Positions 1-7,996 of a stretch of 64,000 nt of DNA are shown piece after piece (within the stretch, counting starts at the first letter, position 1; every line of letters begins with the position of its first letter). Under the pieces are notes generated by a model that saw only the letters and a list, made by a program, of their open reading frames with translations, did no database searches and was not told the origin of the DNA. Location: assembly GCA_018821535.1 (NCBI GenBank), contig JAHJLV010000026.1, positions 1-64,000 on the forward strand. Direction: 5' to 3'. The DNA is from Pseudomonadota bacterium (GTDB taxonomy: Bacteria; Desulfobacterota; Desulfobacteria; Desulfobacterales; Desulfobacteraceae). Made by a program: the position numbers and the translations under genes.

Positions 1-64
1 CTACCCTAAATTACTAAAAATTCTTAGATCGGCATATATCAGTTCATTTCACATATATATTTTC

Positions 65-80
65 TGGTACTTTTTTTGCA
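65..80 (+). promoter_or_regulatory. Sigma-54 promoter of the PEP-CTERM gene
   Basis: A -24/-12 element with GG at 66-67 and GC at 78-79, separated by exactly 10 bases (TGGTAC...TTTGCA). The start site would be near position 91, about 30 bases before the ATG. Sigma-54 promoters in front of PEP-CTERM genes are known from systems controlled by PrsK/PrsR. The activator binding site would lie upstream and is partly outside the window. Confidence 0.65.
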
Positions 81-122
81 TATATCTCTTGTATTTTCAA
101 TTTTAAAAAAGGAGCTATTACA

Positions 123-827
123 ATGAAAAAAAGCTATTTTTTAGCACTTATAACGCTGTTTGCTGTTCTGTTTTTCACACTTCACACTTGCGCATACGCA
201 GGCACATTATTTAATTTTAATGATAATGATGCTTTGAACTGGGAATCCAAAGCCCTTGAACTGTATAACAATTATTTCACCATAGACATTCCTGATGGCA
301 CAGGCACATTAACAGCAGGCACTCCCCTTTATACCCCATTTCAGAACAAATACATCACGTTTAATCAGGATTTGACTCTGGCCAGTATCTCTGATTATTT
401 TAATGGCAGTTTACGAACAATTAATATGCTGAATTCCGGAAATCATGATCAGGTCGTAATGCAGTTACATGGTTTTTCAGCATCCGGATTCGGATTTGAG
501 ATTAAACCAAACTCAGAGGGATGGTATACTGCAGGATTTCAGCATTCTGGCAAAACGCTGACAGGGTCAGCTAATGGAGATTCAACTTATTCCCCCTATT
601 TTTTTGGAACCATTACAGATGGAGCAGATGATATTTTTGAAATAACAGCCTTTACAGCACCTCCGCACTGGGATCTGGAAAAAACTCCAACAGGTTTTTA
701 TTTAGGGGACTTATATTTTATTGAAAAAACTTTTGTACCAGTACCAGGCAGTGTTTTGCTCCTGAGCATCGGCCTTCTGAGCTTGGCCTGGTTCAACAGG
801 GATATAAATTTTAAGCCTGTCCGATAA
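123..827 (+). CDS. PEP-CTERM sorting domain protein, exported
   Basis: A 234-residue exported protein. The N-terminus is a signal peptide (charged MKKS start, hydrophobic stretch, AYAG cleavage region near residue 27). The body is rich in Asn, Gly, Thr and Ser with no domain I recognise. The C-terminus has the tripartite layout of PEP-CTERM anchors: a VPVPGS motif near residue 206, a hydrophobic helix, and an Arg-containing tail. Such tails are processed by exosortase/archaeosortase-type enzymes in bacteria that make exopolysaccharide; no exosortase lies in this window. The motif is the VPxPG variant, and the tail after the Arg is longer than usual. An AAAGGAG-type ribosome site precedes the ATG. 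It converges on the pspF-like gene with only 14 bases between them. The role of the mature protein is unknown. Confidence 0.75.
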   Translation: MKKSYFLALITLFAVLFFTLHTCAYAGTLFNFNDNDALNWESKALELYNNYFTIDIPDGTGTLTAGTPLYTPFQNKYITFNQDLTLASISDYFNGSLRTINMLNSGNHDQVVMQLHGFSASGFGFEIKPNSEGWYTAGFQHSGKTLTGSANGDSTYSPYFFGTITDGADDIFEITAFTAPPHWDLEKTPTGFYLGDLYFIEKTFVPVPGSVLLLSIGLLSLAWFNRDINFKPVR

Positions 828-841
828 TTTTTTCGTCGATT

Positions 842-1882
842 TTATAAATCCAGATCAGCATATTTTTTTTTAATCCCCCTGAACTGGTCATAGGACAAGC
901 CCAGCATCCCAGCGGCTTTTTTCTGATTGAACCGGCAGGCTTCCAACGCTCTGGACAATAAGGCACGCTCCAGTTGAGCCACAGATTCTTTAAACGAAAT
1001 TCCGGGCGGAATCCCAGCCAAGACAGTATCTACCCTGTCGGGTTTTTCGGATTGAATATCCGCTGGCCTGTTTTCCCTGTAAGGTGAATCAAACGGGTCA
1101 AACTGAATTTCCCGGATGAGCGGGGTTGCGGATTTATATACTGCCCGCTCAATAACATTTTTCAACTCCCTGATATTCCCCGGCCATTCATATGCCTCAA
1201 GCATTCTGGCTGCAGCACCAGAGATTTCAGGAATTTTATCCCATTCCAGTTCAAACGCCATCCGCTGGGCAAAATGATTGGCCAGCAGCAGGATGTCTCC
1301 CTGTCGGCATCTTAATGGCGGTACATAAATCACCTCAAAAGAAAGCCGGTCCAGAAGGTCCTGCTTAAACAGCCCCTTGTCTGCCATGGTGCATAGATCT
1401 GCATTGGTTGCAGCAACAATTCTCACATCCACATGAACAGGCACGGATGACCCCACCCGTTCAAAACTGCCGTATTCCACGGCCCGTAAAATCTTTTCCT
1501 GGACCTCCATGGGGATGGTTCCGATCTCATCCAGAAACAGGGTGCCCTCGGATGCTTTTTCAAACCGCCCGGTCTGCCGGGTATCGGCTCCGGTAAACGC
1601 TCCTTTTTCATACCCGAACAATTCAGATCCGATCAGTGTCGGCATCAGGGCCGCACAATTCAGCGTGACCAGCGGCCGCTGCCACCGTTTGGATAAAAAA
1701 TGAATCCGTGAAGCAGCAAGTTCCTTTCCGGTTCCCCGCTCTCCCAGTATCAGCACCGGCCGATCCACAGACGCCACCTTTGATATCTGTTCCTGAAACT
1801 CAATAAAGGCCTCGGACTGTCCCAGTGCCTGGGACAGATGAGACTGCACCCCGTCCATCTGAACGGTTCCGGATATATCCAT
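842..1882 (-). CDS. pspF: PspF-like sigma-54 activator of the phage-shock operon
   Basis: A 346-residue bacterial enhancer-binding protein without an N-terminal receiver or other sensory domain, which is the PspF architecture. Visible motifs are Walker A GERGTGKE at 47-54, the sigma-54 contact loop GAFTGA at 94-99, Walker B TLFLDEIG at 114-121 and WPGNIREL at 233-240. A Fis-type helix-turn-helix sits at about 310-343. It is transcribed divergently from pspA across 229 bases, the same arrangement as pspF/pspA in enterobacteria. In those bacteria PspA binds PspF and holds it inactive until envelope stress. The ATG at 1882 follows a purine-rich GGGGAC stretch. The spacer between the AAA domain and the HTH (about 260-305) is somewhat long. 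Confidence 0.88.
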   Translation of the reverse strand: MDISGTVQMDGVQSHLSQALGQSEAFIEFQEQISKVASVDRPVLILGERGTGKELAASRIHFLSKRWQRPLVTLNCAALMPTLIGSELFGYEKGAFTGADTRQTGRFEKASEGTLFLDEIGTIPMEVQEKILRAVEYGSFERVGSSVPVHVDVRIVAATNADLCTMADKGLFKQDLLDRLSFEVIYVPPLRCRQGDILLLANHFAQRMAFELEWDKIPEISGAAARMLEAYEWPGNIRELKNVIERAVYKSATPLIREIQFDPFDSPYRENRPADIQSEKPDRVDTVLAGIPPGISFKESVAQLERALLSRALEACRFNQKKAAGMLGLSYDQFRGIKKKYADLDL

Positions 1883-2031
1883 GTCCCCTCCAAAAAAAAT
1901 TAGAATCTGGTGAATATAACTGTTTTATGGCAAAATATACCAAAATATAGGGCATCGTATCATGGATAAAATTTATGGTCAATAAAGTTAAGCATTTGAA
2001 ATTATTTATAATTTAAATTATTCCATTGCCC

Positions 2032-2047
2032 TGGCACGCAAAATGCT
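2032..2047 (+). promoter_or_regulatory. Sigma-54 promoter of pspABC
   Basis: Near-consensus sigma-54 element TGGCACGCAAAATGCT, with GG at 2033-2034 and GC at 2045-2046 and 10 bases between. The expected start is near 2058, about 54 bases upstream of pspA. The AT-rich stretch at 1990-2022 could be an IHF site or PspF enhancer. The divergent pspF gene is the obvious activator. Confidence 0.85.
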
Positions 2048-2111
2048 ATTATGGATTTACAAATGGAACAAAACACCAGATTAAAATTTATCCATAAAAA
2101 GGAGACGCACC

Positions 2112-2795
2112 ATGGGAATTTTCACCAGATTTAAAGACATCGTTGCATCAAACATCAGTGCCATGCTGGACAGTGCCGAAGATCCGGAAAAACTGATCAA
2201 GCTGATGATCAGAGAAATGGAAGATACATTGATAGAACTCAAATCCTCCTGTGCAAACGCCATTGCCAACCAGAAAAAAGTACTACGGTTTTTATCAGAA
2301 ATAAAAGACAAGGAAGCGTTCTGGATATCCAAGGCCCGACTGGCTGTGGAAAAAGGAAAAGACAGCCTGGCCAGACAAGCGCTCCAGGAAAAAAGACGGT
2401 ATACTCAAAAATCAGATGCCGTTGAAACCGAATCTACGGAAATAGAAGCCATTATTGAACAATACCGGGTGGATATTCAGGAGCTTGAAGACAAGCTGAA
2501 AACTGCCAGAGAAAAACAGCGCATCCTGGTTCAGCGCCACATCAGAGCAAAAAACAAAAAAAAGACCCGAGAAGAAATCCGCAGGGCAGACAGCCAGGAT
2601 ATTCTGTATAAATTCGAAGAAATGGAAAACCATATCGAACGAATGGAAGCCGAAGCCGATCTCGTGGATTTCGGACGGCCTTCAAACCTTGAAGAACAGT
2701 TTGATGCCCTGGAAGGTGATGAAGATATCGAAGCTGAACTCAACCAGTTAAAATCCTTACAATCTTCAAAAAGTCATGATACAACCCATGCATAA
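2112..2795 (+). CDS. pspA: Phage shock protein A (PspA/IM30 family)
   Basis: A 227-residue, almost entirely helical and highly charged protein of the PspA/Vipp1 (ESCRT-III-like) family, close to the usual 222 residues. It starts with the family signature MGIFTRFKDIVASNISAMLDSAEDPEKL, whose amphipathic first helix binds membranes. Long coiled-coil helices follow (about 25-185). PspA oligomers support the inner membrane when proton-motive force is threatened, and also inhibit PspF. The gene is first in a pspA-pspB-pspC operon and has a strong AAGGAGA ribosome site and a sigma-54 promoter. Confidence 0.93.
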   Translation: MGIFTRFKDIVASNISAMLDSAEDPEKLIKLMIREMEDTLIELKSSCANAIANQKKVLRFLSEIKDKEAFWISKARLAVEKGKDSLARQALQEKRRYTQKSDAVETESTEIEAIIEQYRVDIQELEDKLKTAREKQRILVQRHIRAKNKKKTREEIRRADSQDILYKFEEMENHIERMEAEADLVDFGRPSNLEEQFDALEGDEDIEAELNQLKSLQSSKSHDTTHA

Positions 2796-2828
2796 CCCAA
2801 CAGACACCTCACTAACTGGAGAGATTAA

Positions 2829-3077
2829 ATGATGATGGGCGCACTTATAGCAGCAGTTTCCATTGGCGGTGTAATCCTGTTCATCGCCACCATCGGCCTG
2901 ATCGTGATCGGTATTATCCGGGCGGCAAAAACAGGCGGATTATCCAAAAAAGACAAGCAGGCCCAGGCAGAAGAAACCCGGATGATTCAGGATATCTACC
3001 ATGGCCTGACCAAAATGGAAGAGCGCATTGAAACACTTGAAACCATCCTGATTGAACGACAGAAAAAGGATATATGA
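2829..3077 (+). CDS. PspB-like small membrane protein
   Basis: An 82-residue protein with one N-terminal transmembrane helix (about residues 5-30) and a cytosolic amphipathic, coiled-coil C-terminus with an ERIETLETIL segment. This matches the layout and the RIQALESIL region of enterobacterial PspB, although overall identity looks low. PspB and PspC together sense envelope damage and relieve PspA inhibition of PspF. It lies between pspA (33 bases upstream) and pspC (3 bases downstream), which supports the call. Three consecutive ATG codons make the exact start ambiguous; GGAGA precedes the first. Confidence 0.7.
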   Translation: MMMGALIAAVSIGGVILFIATIGLIVIGIIRAAKTGGLSKKDKQAQAEETRMIQDIYHGLTKMEERIETLETILIERQKKDI

Positions 3078-3080
3078 AAC

Positions 3081-3521
3081 ATGAGACGACATCGCAGATA
3101 TAAAGGCCACCATTCATTTAAAACCTATAACCACCGGTATCATGCCCTGAAGGATCGCCTGAACACCCTGGCAAGCAGCCACGGCATCTACCGGTCCAGA
3201 AAAGGACTGTTTATGGGCGTGTGCAGAGGCATTGCCGAACATCTTGAACTGAGCGTCTTCTGGACAAGAATGATTGTTCTGGTTCTGTTTCTTTTCACAG
3301 GCTTCTGGCCTGTGGGGGTCATATACATCCTGGCTGGCCTTTTGCTGAAGATGGAACCGGTCAGCGCATTGAATACTGAAAAAGACCAGGAATTTTATGA
3401 CAGCTACACCCGTTCAAGAGAGTCTGCCATCCAGCGCATCAAAAGAAAATATGATAATATCGAGCGCCGGATTCAGCGGATGGAGCACACGGTTACTTCA
3501 AGGGAATTTGACTGGAAATAG
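3081..3521 (+). CDS. pspC: PspC domain envelope stress protein
   Basis: A 146-residue protein with a PspC domain at about residues 34-90. It carries the typical YRSRKGLFMGVCRGIAEHLE turn followed by a hydrophobic transmembrane segment (about 58-85). The C-terminal 50 residues are charged and probably form a coiled coil, and the basic N-terminal 30 residues are extra. PspC is an inner-membrane partner of PspB in the phage-shock response. It is the last gene of the operon, and its stop lies 4 bases from the convergent azlD stop with no obvious terminator. Confidence 0.85.
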   Translation: MRRHRRYKGHHSFKTYNHRYHALKDRLNTLASSHGIYRSRKGLFMGVCRGIAEHLELSVFWTRMIVLVLFLFTGFWPVGVIYILAGLLLKMEPVSALNTEKDQEFYDSYTRSRESAIQRIKRKYDNIERRIQRMEHTVTSREFDWK

Positions 3522-3525
3522 CTGT

Positions 3526-3828
3526 CTATAATAGAAGGATAAAATAAACAACCAGCACAGACCCTATAACCGGCACAATAACGCCGCCTTTCCAGAGGCC
3601 TGCAATGATTGTAAATGCCATCCCGCATAAAACCGCCACAGGCGCTTCCGGGATGGCATTAAATACACCGGGAATGATTAAAGCACCAATTGCCGCAGCA
3701 GGAATGCATTTTAAAAACGCATCCACCCGCCCGGGGATTTTCCTGTCCCCCAGGAAAAGAAACGGGGCAAGTCTGGGGCCATAGGTTACTGCCGCCATAC
3801 CCGCAATAAGAAATATAAGGTTATCCAT
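3526..3828 (-). CDS. azlD: AzlD family branched-chain amino acid transport protein
   Basis: About 100 residues with three or four hydrophobic segments and the AzlD signature VTYGPRLAPF near the N-terminus. AzlD is the small subunit that works with AzlC to export branched-chain amino acids (AzlCD in Bacillus, BrnFE in Corynebacterium). The start at 3828 (MDNLIFLIAG) was chosen because it overlaps the azlC stop in an 8-base ATGGATAA, indicating translational coupling. A longer in-frame reading into azlC lacks homology to the family. Confidence 0.82.
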   Translation of the reverse strand: MDNLIFLIAGMAAVTYGPRLAPFLFLGDRKIPGRVDAFLKCIPAAAIGALIIPGVFNAIPEAPVAVLCGMAFTIIAGLWKGGVIVPVIGSVLVVYFILLL

Positions 3829-4519
3829 CAACACTGTCCCCAAGTTCATCTTCAATAAAAAACGCCCCGGCCAGCGCAATCACCACAATACAAACGATAA
3901 TTGTCCAGCCGTCAGGCAGGATCGCCATTTTAACCAGAACCGTATTTAATATTCCCGAAGATATGGTCAGCAAAAGAATTCTACAGGATTTTTTAAGTTC
4001 CGGCAGAAGAACTGCCAGTAAAAGTGAATACAATGCAATCCCCATGCTTTGGGTCAAAACCTGGGGCAGAAAACCGCCCAGAATATATCCGGCCAACGTA
4101 CCGCTGACCCAGCCTGTGTAAGCAGACACCTGCAGGACAAAAACAAAGGTTTTAGACAAGCTTCCAGGCGTAAAAGAAAGCACAGAGAAAACCTCATCTG
4201 TTACGCCGAACGCCATCAGAAATTTATATTTTCCGGCCAGAGCCCCCATGCGGCGGGATAAATAGGCACTCATTAAAAAATGCCTGAAATTAACCAGCAG
4301 CGTGGTTAAAATTATTCCCATATATCCGACCCCGGACACCAGAAGATTCAAGGCAATAAACTGGCTGGCCCCGGCAAAGACAACGGCTGAAAACAAAAAT
4401 GTTTCCAAAAGGCTGACATCATAGCCTTTTGCCAGTATCCCGAACGCAACCGCAGCCGGAAAATATCCAATAAAAATTGGAATTCCGGCTTTGACTGCTT
4501 TTCTTGCCATTTCTGTCAT
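3821..4519 (-). CDS. azlC: AzlC family branched-chain amino acid permease
   Basis: About 232 residues with several hydrophobic helices. The N-terminal KAGIPIFIGYFPAAVAFGILA and following GASQFIAL motif are typical of the large AzlC subunit of branched-chain amino acid exporters. The start at the ATG of MTEMARKAV fits the usual family N-terminus; upstream ATG (4540) and TTG (4552) codons in frame are alternatives, and none has a strong ribosome site. It is co-transcribed with azlD. With the liv importer further downstream, this gives the cell both uptake and efflux routes for these amino acids. Confidence 0.85.
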   Translation of the reverse strand: MTEMARKAVKAGIPIFIGYFPAAVAFGILAKGYDVSLLETFLFSAVVFAGASQFIALNLLVSGVGYMGIILTTLLVNFRHFLMSAYLSRRMGALAGKYKFLMAFGVTDEVFSVLSFTPGSLSKTFVFVLQVSAYTGWVSGTLAGYILGGFLPQVLTQSMGIALYSLLLAVLLPELKKSCRILLLTISSGILNTVLVKMAILPDGWTIIVCIVVIALAGAFFIEDELGDSVDG

Positions 4520-4565
4520 GATTTCACATCTGCTCCGCATCAAAAAAAACAACCTTCGTGCACCT

Positions 4566-4594
4566 ACTAAAATTCTGATAAAATATCAACTCAA
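4566..4594 (-). promoter_or_regulatory. Candidate sigma-70 promoter of azlCD
   Basis: On the minus strand, TTGAGT (4589-4594) and TTTAGT (4566-4571) are separated by 17 bases in an AT-rich stretch directly upstream of azlC. The match is moderate and unconfirmed. Confidence 0.4.
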
Positions 4595-4707
4595 GAAAAA
4601 ATTTGCCTGATAAAACACATGCTTTTAACTTTTTTGACACGCCCTGCCGTCTGGTAATTTATTGAGATAGTTAAAAAAAAATTATTGACACGCCTGAAAT
4701 TAAATGT

Positions 4708-4725
4708 AATGAATGAGTATTCATT
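4708..4725 (+). promoter_or_regulatory. FadR/TetR-type operator candidate
   Basis: An imperfect palindrome, AATGAATG-AG-TATTCATT, resembling the TGAATGAMTANTCATTCA operators of TetR-family fatty-acid regulators (Bacillus FadR type). It lies 18 bases after a TTGACA (4685-4690) that could be a -35 element, so a bound repressor would block the acyl-CoA dehydrogenase promoter. The matching regulator is not in the window. The remainder of 4553-4939 is AT-rich and has no gene. Confidence 0.5.
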
Positions 4726-4764
4726 TTTAATTTTTAAAAAAAAGGATGGAATGATCAAACTGAC

Positions 4765-4865
4765 AATACGGATAATATTTTACTTAAGTTTCTATTTTTA
4801 TTATTCAAATATATTCAATGTGCAGAATTTCAAACTCGATTGAATCTAATATTATCCGCAGTATT
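4765..4865 (+). repeat. Nested inverted repeats in the acyl-CoA dehydrogenase leader
   Basis: GGATAATATT (4770-4779) is the exact complement of AATATTATCC (4848-4857). The stem extends by AATAC/GTATT across a 3-base bulge. Inside the 68-base loop, ATTCAAT (4813-4819) pairs with ATTGAAT (4839-4845). The whole could form a branched RNA structure ending about 75 bases before the start codon, or be paired DNA-binding sites. Its function is unknown. Confidence 0.5.
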
Positions 4866-4939
4866 ACAATGAAGATCAATTCATTATTCAATGAACAAAA
4901 AATAATTATCATACTATCATTACCAGGAGGACATAAACC

Positions 4940-6754
4940 ATGGCACAACTAATTGCAGATAAAAGAGACATCGAATTTGTCATGCATGAGCAATTGAATG
5001 CAGAGAGCCTTTCCTCTCTTCATGAAAACTTTGCTGATTTCAACAAAAAAACCATTGACCTTGTTATTTCCGAAGCAAAAAACTTTGCTGTCAAGGAATT
5101 GCTGCCAATAAACAAGGAAGGGGATGAACAGGGCTGCAAACTTGAAAACGGTGTAGTCACCACCCCGGATTCTTTCAAAAGGGTGTTTCAACTGTTTAAT
5201 GAAAGCGAGTGGCTGGCCATCTGTGAACCGCCTGAATGGGGCGGCCAGGGAATGCCCAGAACCGTTGCAGCAGCCAGCGCAGAATACTTCAGCGGGGCGA
5301 ATTTTCCATTCATCATGTATCCGGGTCTTACTCTGGGAGCAGGCCACCTTGTAGAGCATTTCGGCACCCAGGAACAAAAAGATATTTTTCTTAAAAACAT
5401 GTACACCGGCAAATGGGCCGGCACCATGCTGTTGACTGAACCCGGTGCAGGATCAGATGTCGGCGCTTTAACCACAAAAGCGATTGATAACGGTGACGGC
5501 ACCTATTCCATTATCGGAGAAAAAATATTCATTTCCGGTGGTGACCATGATTTGACTGAAAATATCATCCATCCGGTTCTGGCAAGAATAGAAGGCGCAC
5601 CTGAAGGCACAAAAGGAATTTCCCTGTTCCTGGTTCCCAAAATCCGTGTAAACAAAGACGGCAGTTTAGGACAACCCAATGATGTCATCTGTACCGGTAT
5701 TGAACATAAAATGGGTATCCATGGCAATTCCACCTGCTCACTATCCTTAGGCTCCAAAGGCAATTGCATCGGAACCCTTCTGGGTGAAGTGAACAAAGGC
5801 ATGAAAGCCATGTTCCTGATGATGAACGGCGCAAGAATCATGGTCGGTCTTCAGGGATTTGCCTGTGCAACCACAGCTTATATGTATGCCCTTGACTATG
5901 CCAGAAACAGAATTCAGGGCAAAAACCTGCTGGAAATGATGAGTGAAAACCCGCAGTCTGTATCCATCATGAAGCACCCGGATGTCAAACGCCAGTTGCT
6001 GATGATGAAAACCTATGTTGAAGGCATGAGATCTCTTCTGTACTATGTCAGTTACTGCACAGACATGTCAAAACACGCACCCACACCCGAAGAAAAAGAC
6101 AAATACAACGGGCTGCTTGAAGTTCTGACCCCCATTGCCAAAGGCTATGTCACAGACCGGTCTTTTGAGGTCTGCAGCCAGGGCATGCAGGTATACGGCG
6201 GGTATGGCTTCATTGAAGAATACCCCATGGCACAGCTTATGAGAGACTGCCGGATCACCCTGATTTATGAAGGCACCAACGGCATTCAGGCCATGGATCT
6301 TCTGGGAAGAAAACTGGGCATGAACAAAGGCAAGCCCATGATGGATCTGATTGGCGAAATGCTCAAAACCGTTGCCCAGGCAAAAAAGATTCCAGGACTT
6401 GAAGGCATGGTTGCCAAAGTGGAAGAAGTGGTCAACAAATATGCAGAAGTGGCACTTCACATGGGCCAGACCGCCATGTCTGCAAAAGTCATGAGCGCGT
6501 TTGCCAATGCACATCCGTTCCAGGATGCAACCGGCGACACGGTTATGGCCTGGATGCTTCTGTGGAGAGCCAATATCGCTGCCCAGAAAATTGAAACCGC
6601 CAAAAAGAAAGACAAATCTTTTTATGCCGGCATCATCAAATCCCTGCAGTTTTATGCTGAAACCCAGTTGCCAATCACTCTGGGCCGGTTCAATGCATTG
6701 ATGAACACCAGCGCTGTGGCTGTGGAAATTGAAGACGACATGTTCCCAAGCTAA
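4940..6754 (+). CDS. Acyl-CoA dehydrogenase (large, about 600-residue type)
   Basis: A 604-residue FAD enzyme that introduces the alpha-beta double bond into acyl-CoA substrates. The length, the extended N-terminus and the extra C-terminal domain (about 470-604) place it with the DmdC/FadE-like large dehydrogenases rather than the 380-residue class. Visible motifs are MLLTEPGAGSDVGAL for substrate/FAD binding at about 160 and the YEGTNG motif with the probable catalytic Glu at 444. AGGAGG lies 10-17 bases before the ATG. It is monocistronic, with its own operator-like leader and a strong terminator. The substrate (fatty acyl, aryl-propionyl or methylthiopropionyl) cannot be told from sequence alone. 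Confidence 0.88.
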   Translation: MAQLIADKRDIEFVMHEQLNAESLSSLHENFADFNKKTIDLVISEAKNFAVKELLPINKEGDEQGCKLENGVVTTPDSFKRVFQLFNESEWLAICEPPEWGGQGMPRTVAAASAEYFSGANFPFIMYPGLTLGAGHLVEHFGTQEQKDIFLKNMYTGKWAGTMLLTEPGAGSDVGALTTKAIDNGDGTYSIIGEKIFISGGDHDLTENIIHPVLARIEGAPEGTKGISLFLVPKIRVNKDGSLGQPNDVICTGIEHKMGIHGNSTCSLSLGSKGNCIGTLLGEVNKGMKAMFLMMNGARIMVGLQGFACATTAYMYALDYARNRIQGKNLLEMMSENPQSVSIMKHPDVKRQLLMMKTYVEGMRSLLYYVSYCTDMSKHAPTPEEKDKYNGLLEVLTPIAKGYVTDRSFEVCSQGMQVYGGYGFIEEYPMAQLMRDCRITLIYEGTNGIQAMDLLGRKLGMNKGKPMMDLIGEMLKTVAQAKKIPGLEGMVAKVEEVVNKYAEVALHMGQTAMSAKVMSAFANAHPFQDATGDTVMAWMLLWRANIAAQKIETAKKKDKSFYAGIIKSLQFYAETQLPITLGRFNALMNTSAVAVEIEDDMFPS

Positions 6755-6791
6755 ACGCACGCAACACCGATATTCTTTTTAATCACCCTCC

Positions 6792-6830
6792 AAACAGGCC
6801 GCTTTTTTTAAAAGCGGCCTGTTTTCTTTT
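6792..6830 (+). terminator. Rho-independent terminator after the acyl-CoA dehydrogenase
   Basis: AACAGGCCGCTTT pairs with AAAGCGGCCTGTT across a short loop and is followed by a T-rich run. It is a GC-rich stem in the right place, and the clearest terminator in the window. Confidence 0.9.
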
Positions 6831-6918
6831 CATTTCCAATGAATGATTCTCATTTATGTTCAATTATGCTAAAGTAATACGAAAATTTACACCCATAGAC
6901 AATTTAGGATGATAATAC

Positions 6919-7992
6919 ATGAAAAACTTCAAGCCCAATGGCCTGCCCCTTTTAATCGGCAGTCTTCCCATGGACAATCATACAGACGCTGTAAAACTGG
7001 TATTTGAACACACCCCTGAAATCCCCTTGTGGGTCCAGTTGCCCTGCTATAGGGAAGAAGGCATGATCAACCAGTTCCTTGAAGGTCTTCCAGGCTTTAG
7101 TGATGCAAAAGGAAAAAACCTGCTGGATACGTCCGGCCCGGGATTTGATGAAGAATTCATCGCTTTTTTTGAAGACTATCTGACCATTTCAGAACCTGAC
7201 AGTGATATTGGCAATTCCCGCTTTGCTTTGTCCGGAAAAAGGGGAAAGGGCTTTGCCGAATTTTTAAAGCAGGTGGATGAAAATCAAACCCGGTTTGCTG
7301 CACTGAAAGGACAGGTCACAGGGCCCATCAGTTTTGGAACATCGGTAAAAGATGAAAACGACAGGGATATTTTCTACAACGACCAGCTCAGAGATGCTGC
7401 CATTAAAAAACTGGCACTAAATGCAAGATGGCAGGCAAAAGAATATTCCAAACGCGGGGCGATTCCCATTATATTTCTGGATGAACCCGCCCTTGCCGGA
7501 TTCGGGACATCTGCCTATATCACCATCACAAAAGAGGATGTCACCCAGAGCATTGAAGAAATTGTTCAGGAAATTCATGCCGAAGACGGTCTTGCCGGGG
7601 TTCATGTCTGCGCCAATACCCAGTGGGATATGCTTTTAGGCTCAAACATCGATATCATCAGCTTTGACGCATTTTCATTTTTTGACAGATTTATTCTGTA
7701 TCCGGAACTGATAAGGTCCTATCTGGAACAGGGGAAAATCCTTGCCTGGGGAATCGTACCCACTGCCAAAGCAAGTCTTATCCATGAGCAGACCATACAG
7801 GGACTTGTTGACCTGCTGAATGAACAGATGGATGAACTGAGCAAAAAAACCGGAATCGACCGGGCAACCATTCTGTCCCAGTCCTTTATAACGCCCAGTT
7901 GCGGCACAGGTTCCCTGGACCTGGAGTCTGCTAAAAAAGTATTATATCTGACCCGGGAAGTATCAAAAGTTTTCAGGCAGGGCTGCCAGTAA
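6919..7992 (+). CDS. Stand-alone MetE-like (UROD/MetE superfamily) methyltransferase
   Basis: A 357-residue TIM-barrel-type protein resembling the catalytic C-terminal half of cobalamin-independent methionine synthase, without the N-terminal half. Zinc-ligand positions typical of this superfamily are visible: His229 and Cys231 in GVHVCAN, and Cys328 in TPSCGTGS. By family knowledge it should activate a thiol for methyl transfer; homocysteine or another thiol is possible, and the methyl donor (folate, corrinoid protein or other) is unknown. A GSLP motif near the N-terminus is typical of short MetE-like archaeal and anaerobe proteins. It is monocistronic, converges on the transglutaminase-like gene with 4 bases between, and has an AGGAT ribosome site. 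Confidence 0.72.
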   Translation: MKNFKPNGLPLLIGSLPMDNHTDAVKLVFEHTPEIPLWVQLPCYREEGMINQFLEGLPGFSDAKGKNLLDTSGPGFDEEFIAFFEDYLTISEPDSDIGNSRFALSGKRGKGFAEFLKQVDENQTRFAALKGQVTGPISFGTSVKDENDRDIFYNDQLRDAAIKKLALNARWQAKEYSKRGAIPIIFLDEPALAGFGTSAYITITKEDVTQSIEEIVQEIHAEDGLAGVHVCANTQWDMLLGSNIDIISFDAFSFFDRFILYPELIRSYLEQGKILAWGIVPTAKASLIHEQTIQGLVDLLNEQMDELSKKTGIDRATILSQSFITPSCGTGSLDLESAKKVLYLTREVSKVFRQGCQ

Positions 7993-7996
7993 TCCT

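Noticed and set aside
6068..6760. 230-codon antisense frame in the acyl-CoA dehydrogenase
   Set aside because: It is a shadow of codon bias in a strongly supported gene, with a His/Phe-rich product and no motifs.
6842..6854. Fur-like palindrome AATGA-TTC-TCATT before the MetE-like gene
   Set aside because: Only five-base arms and poor agreement with the full Fur consensus; no iron-related gene follows.
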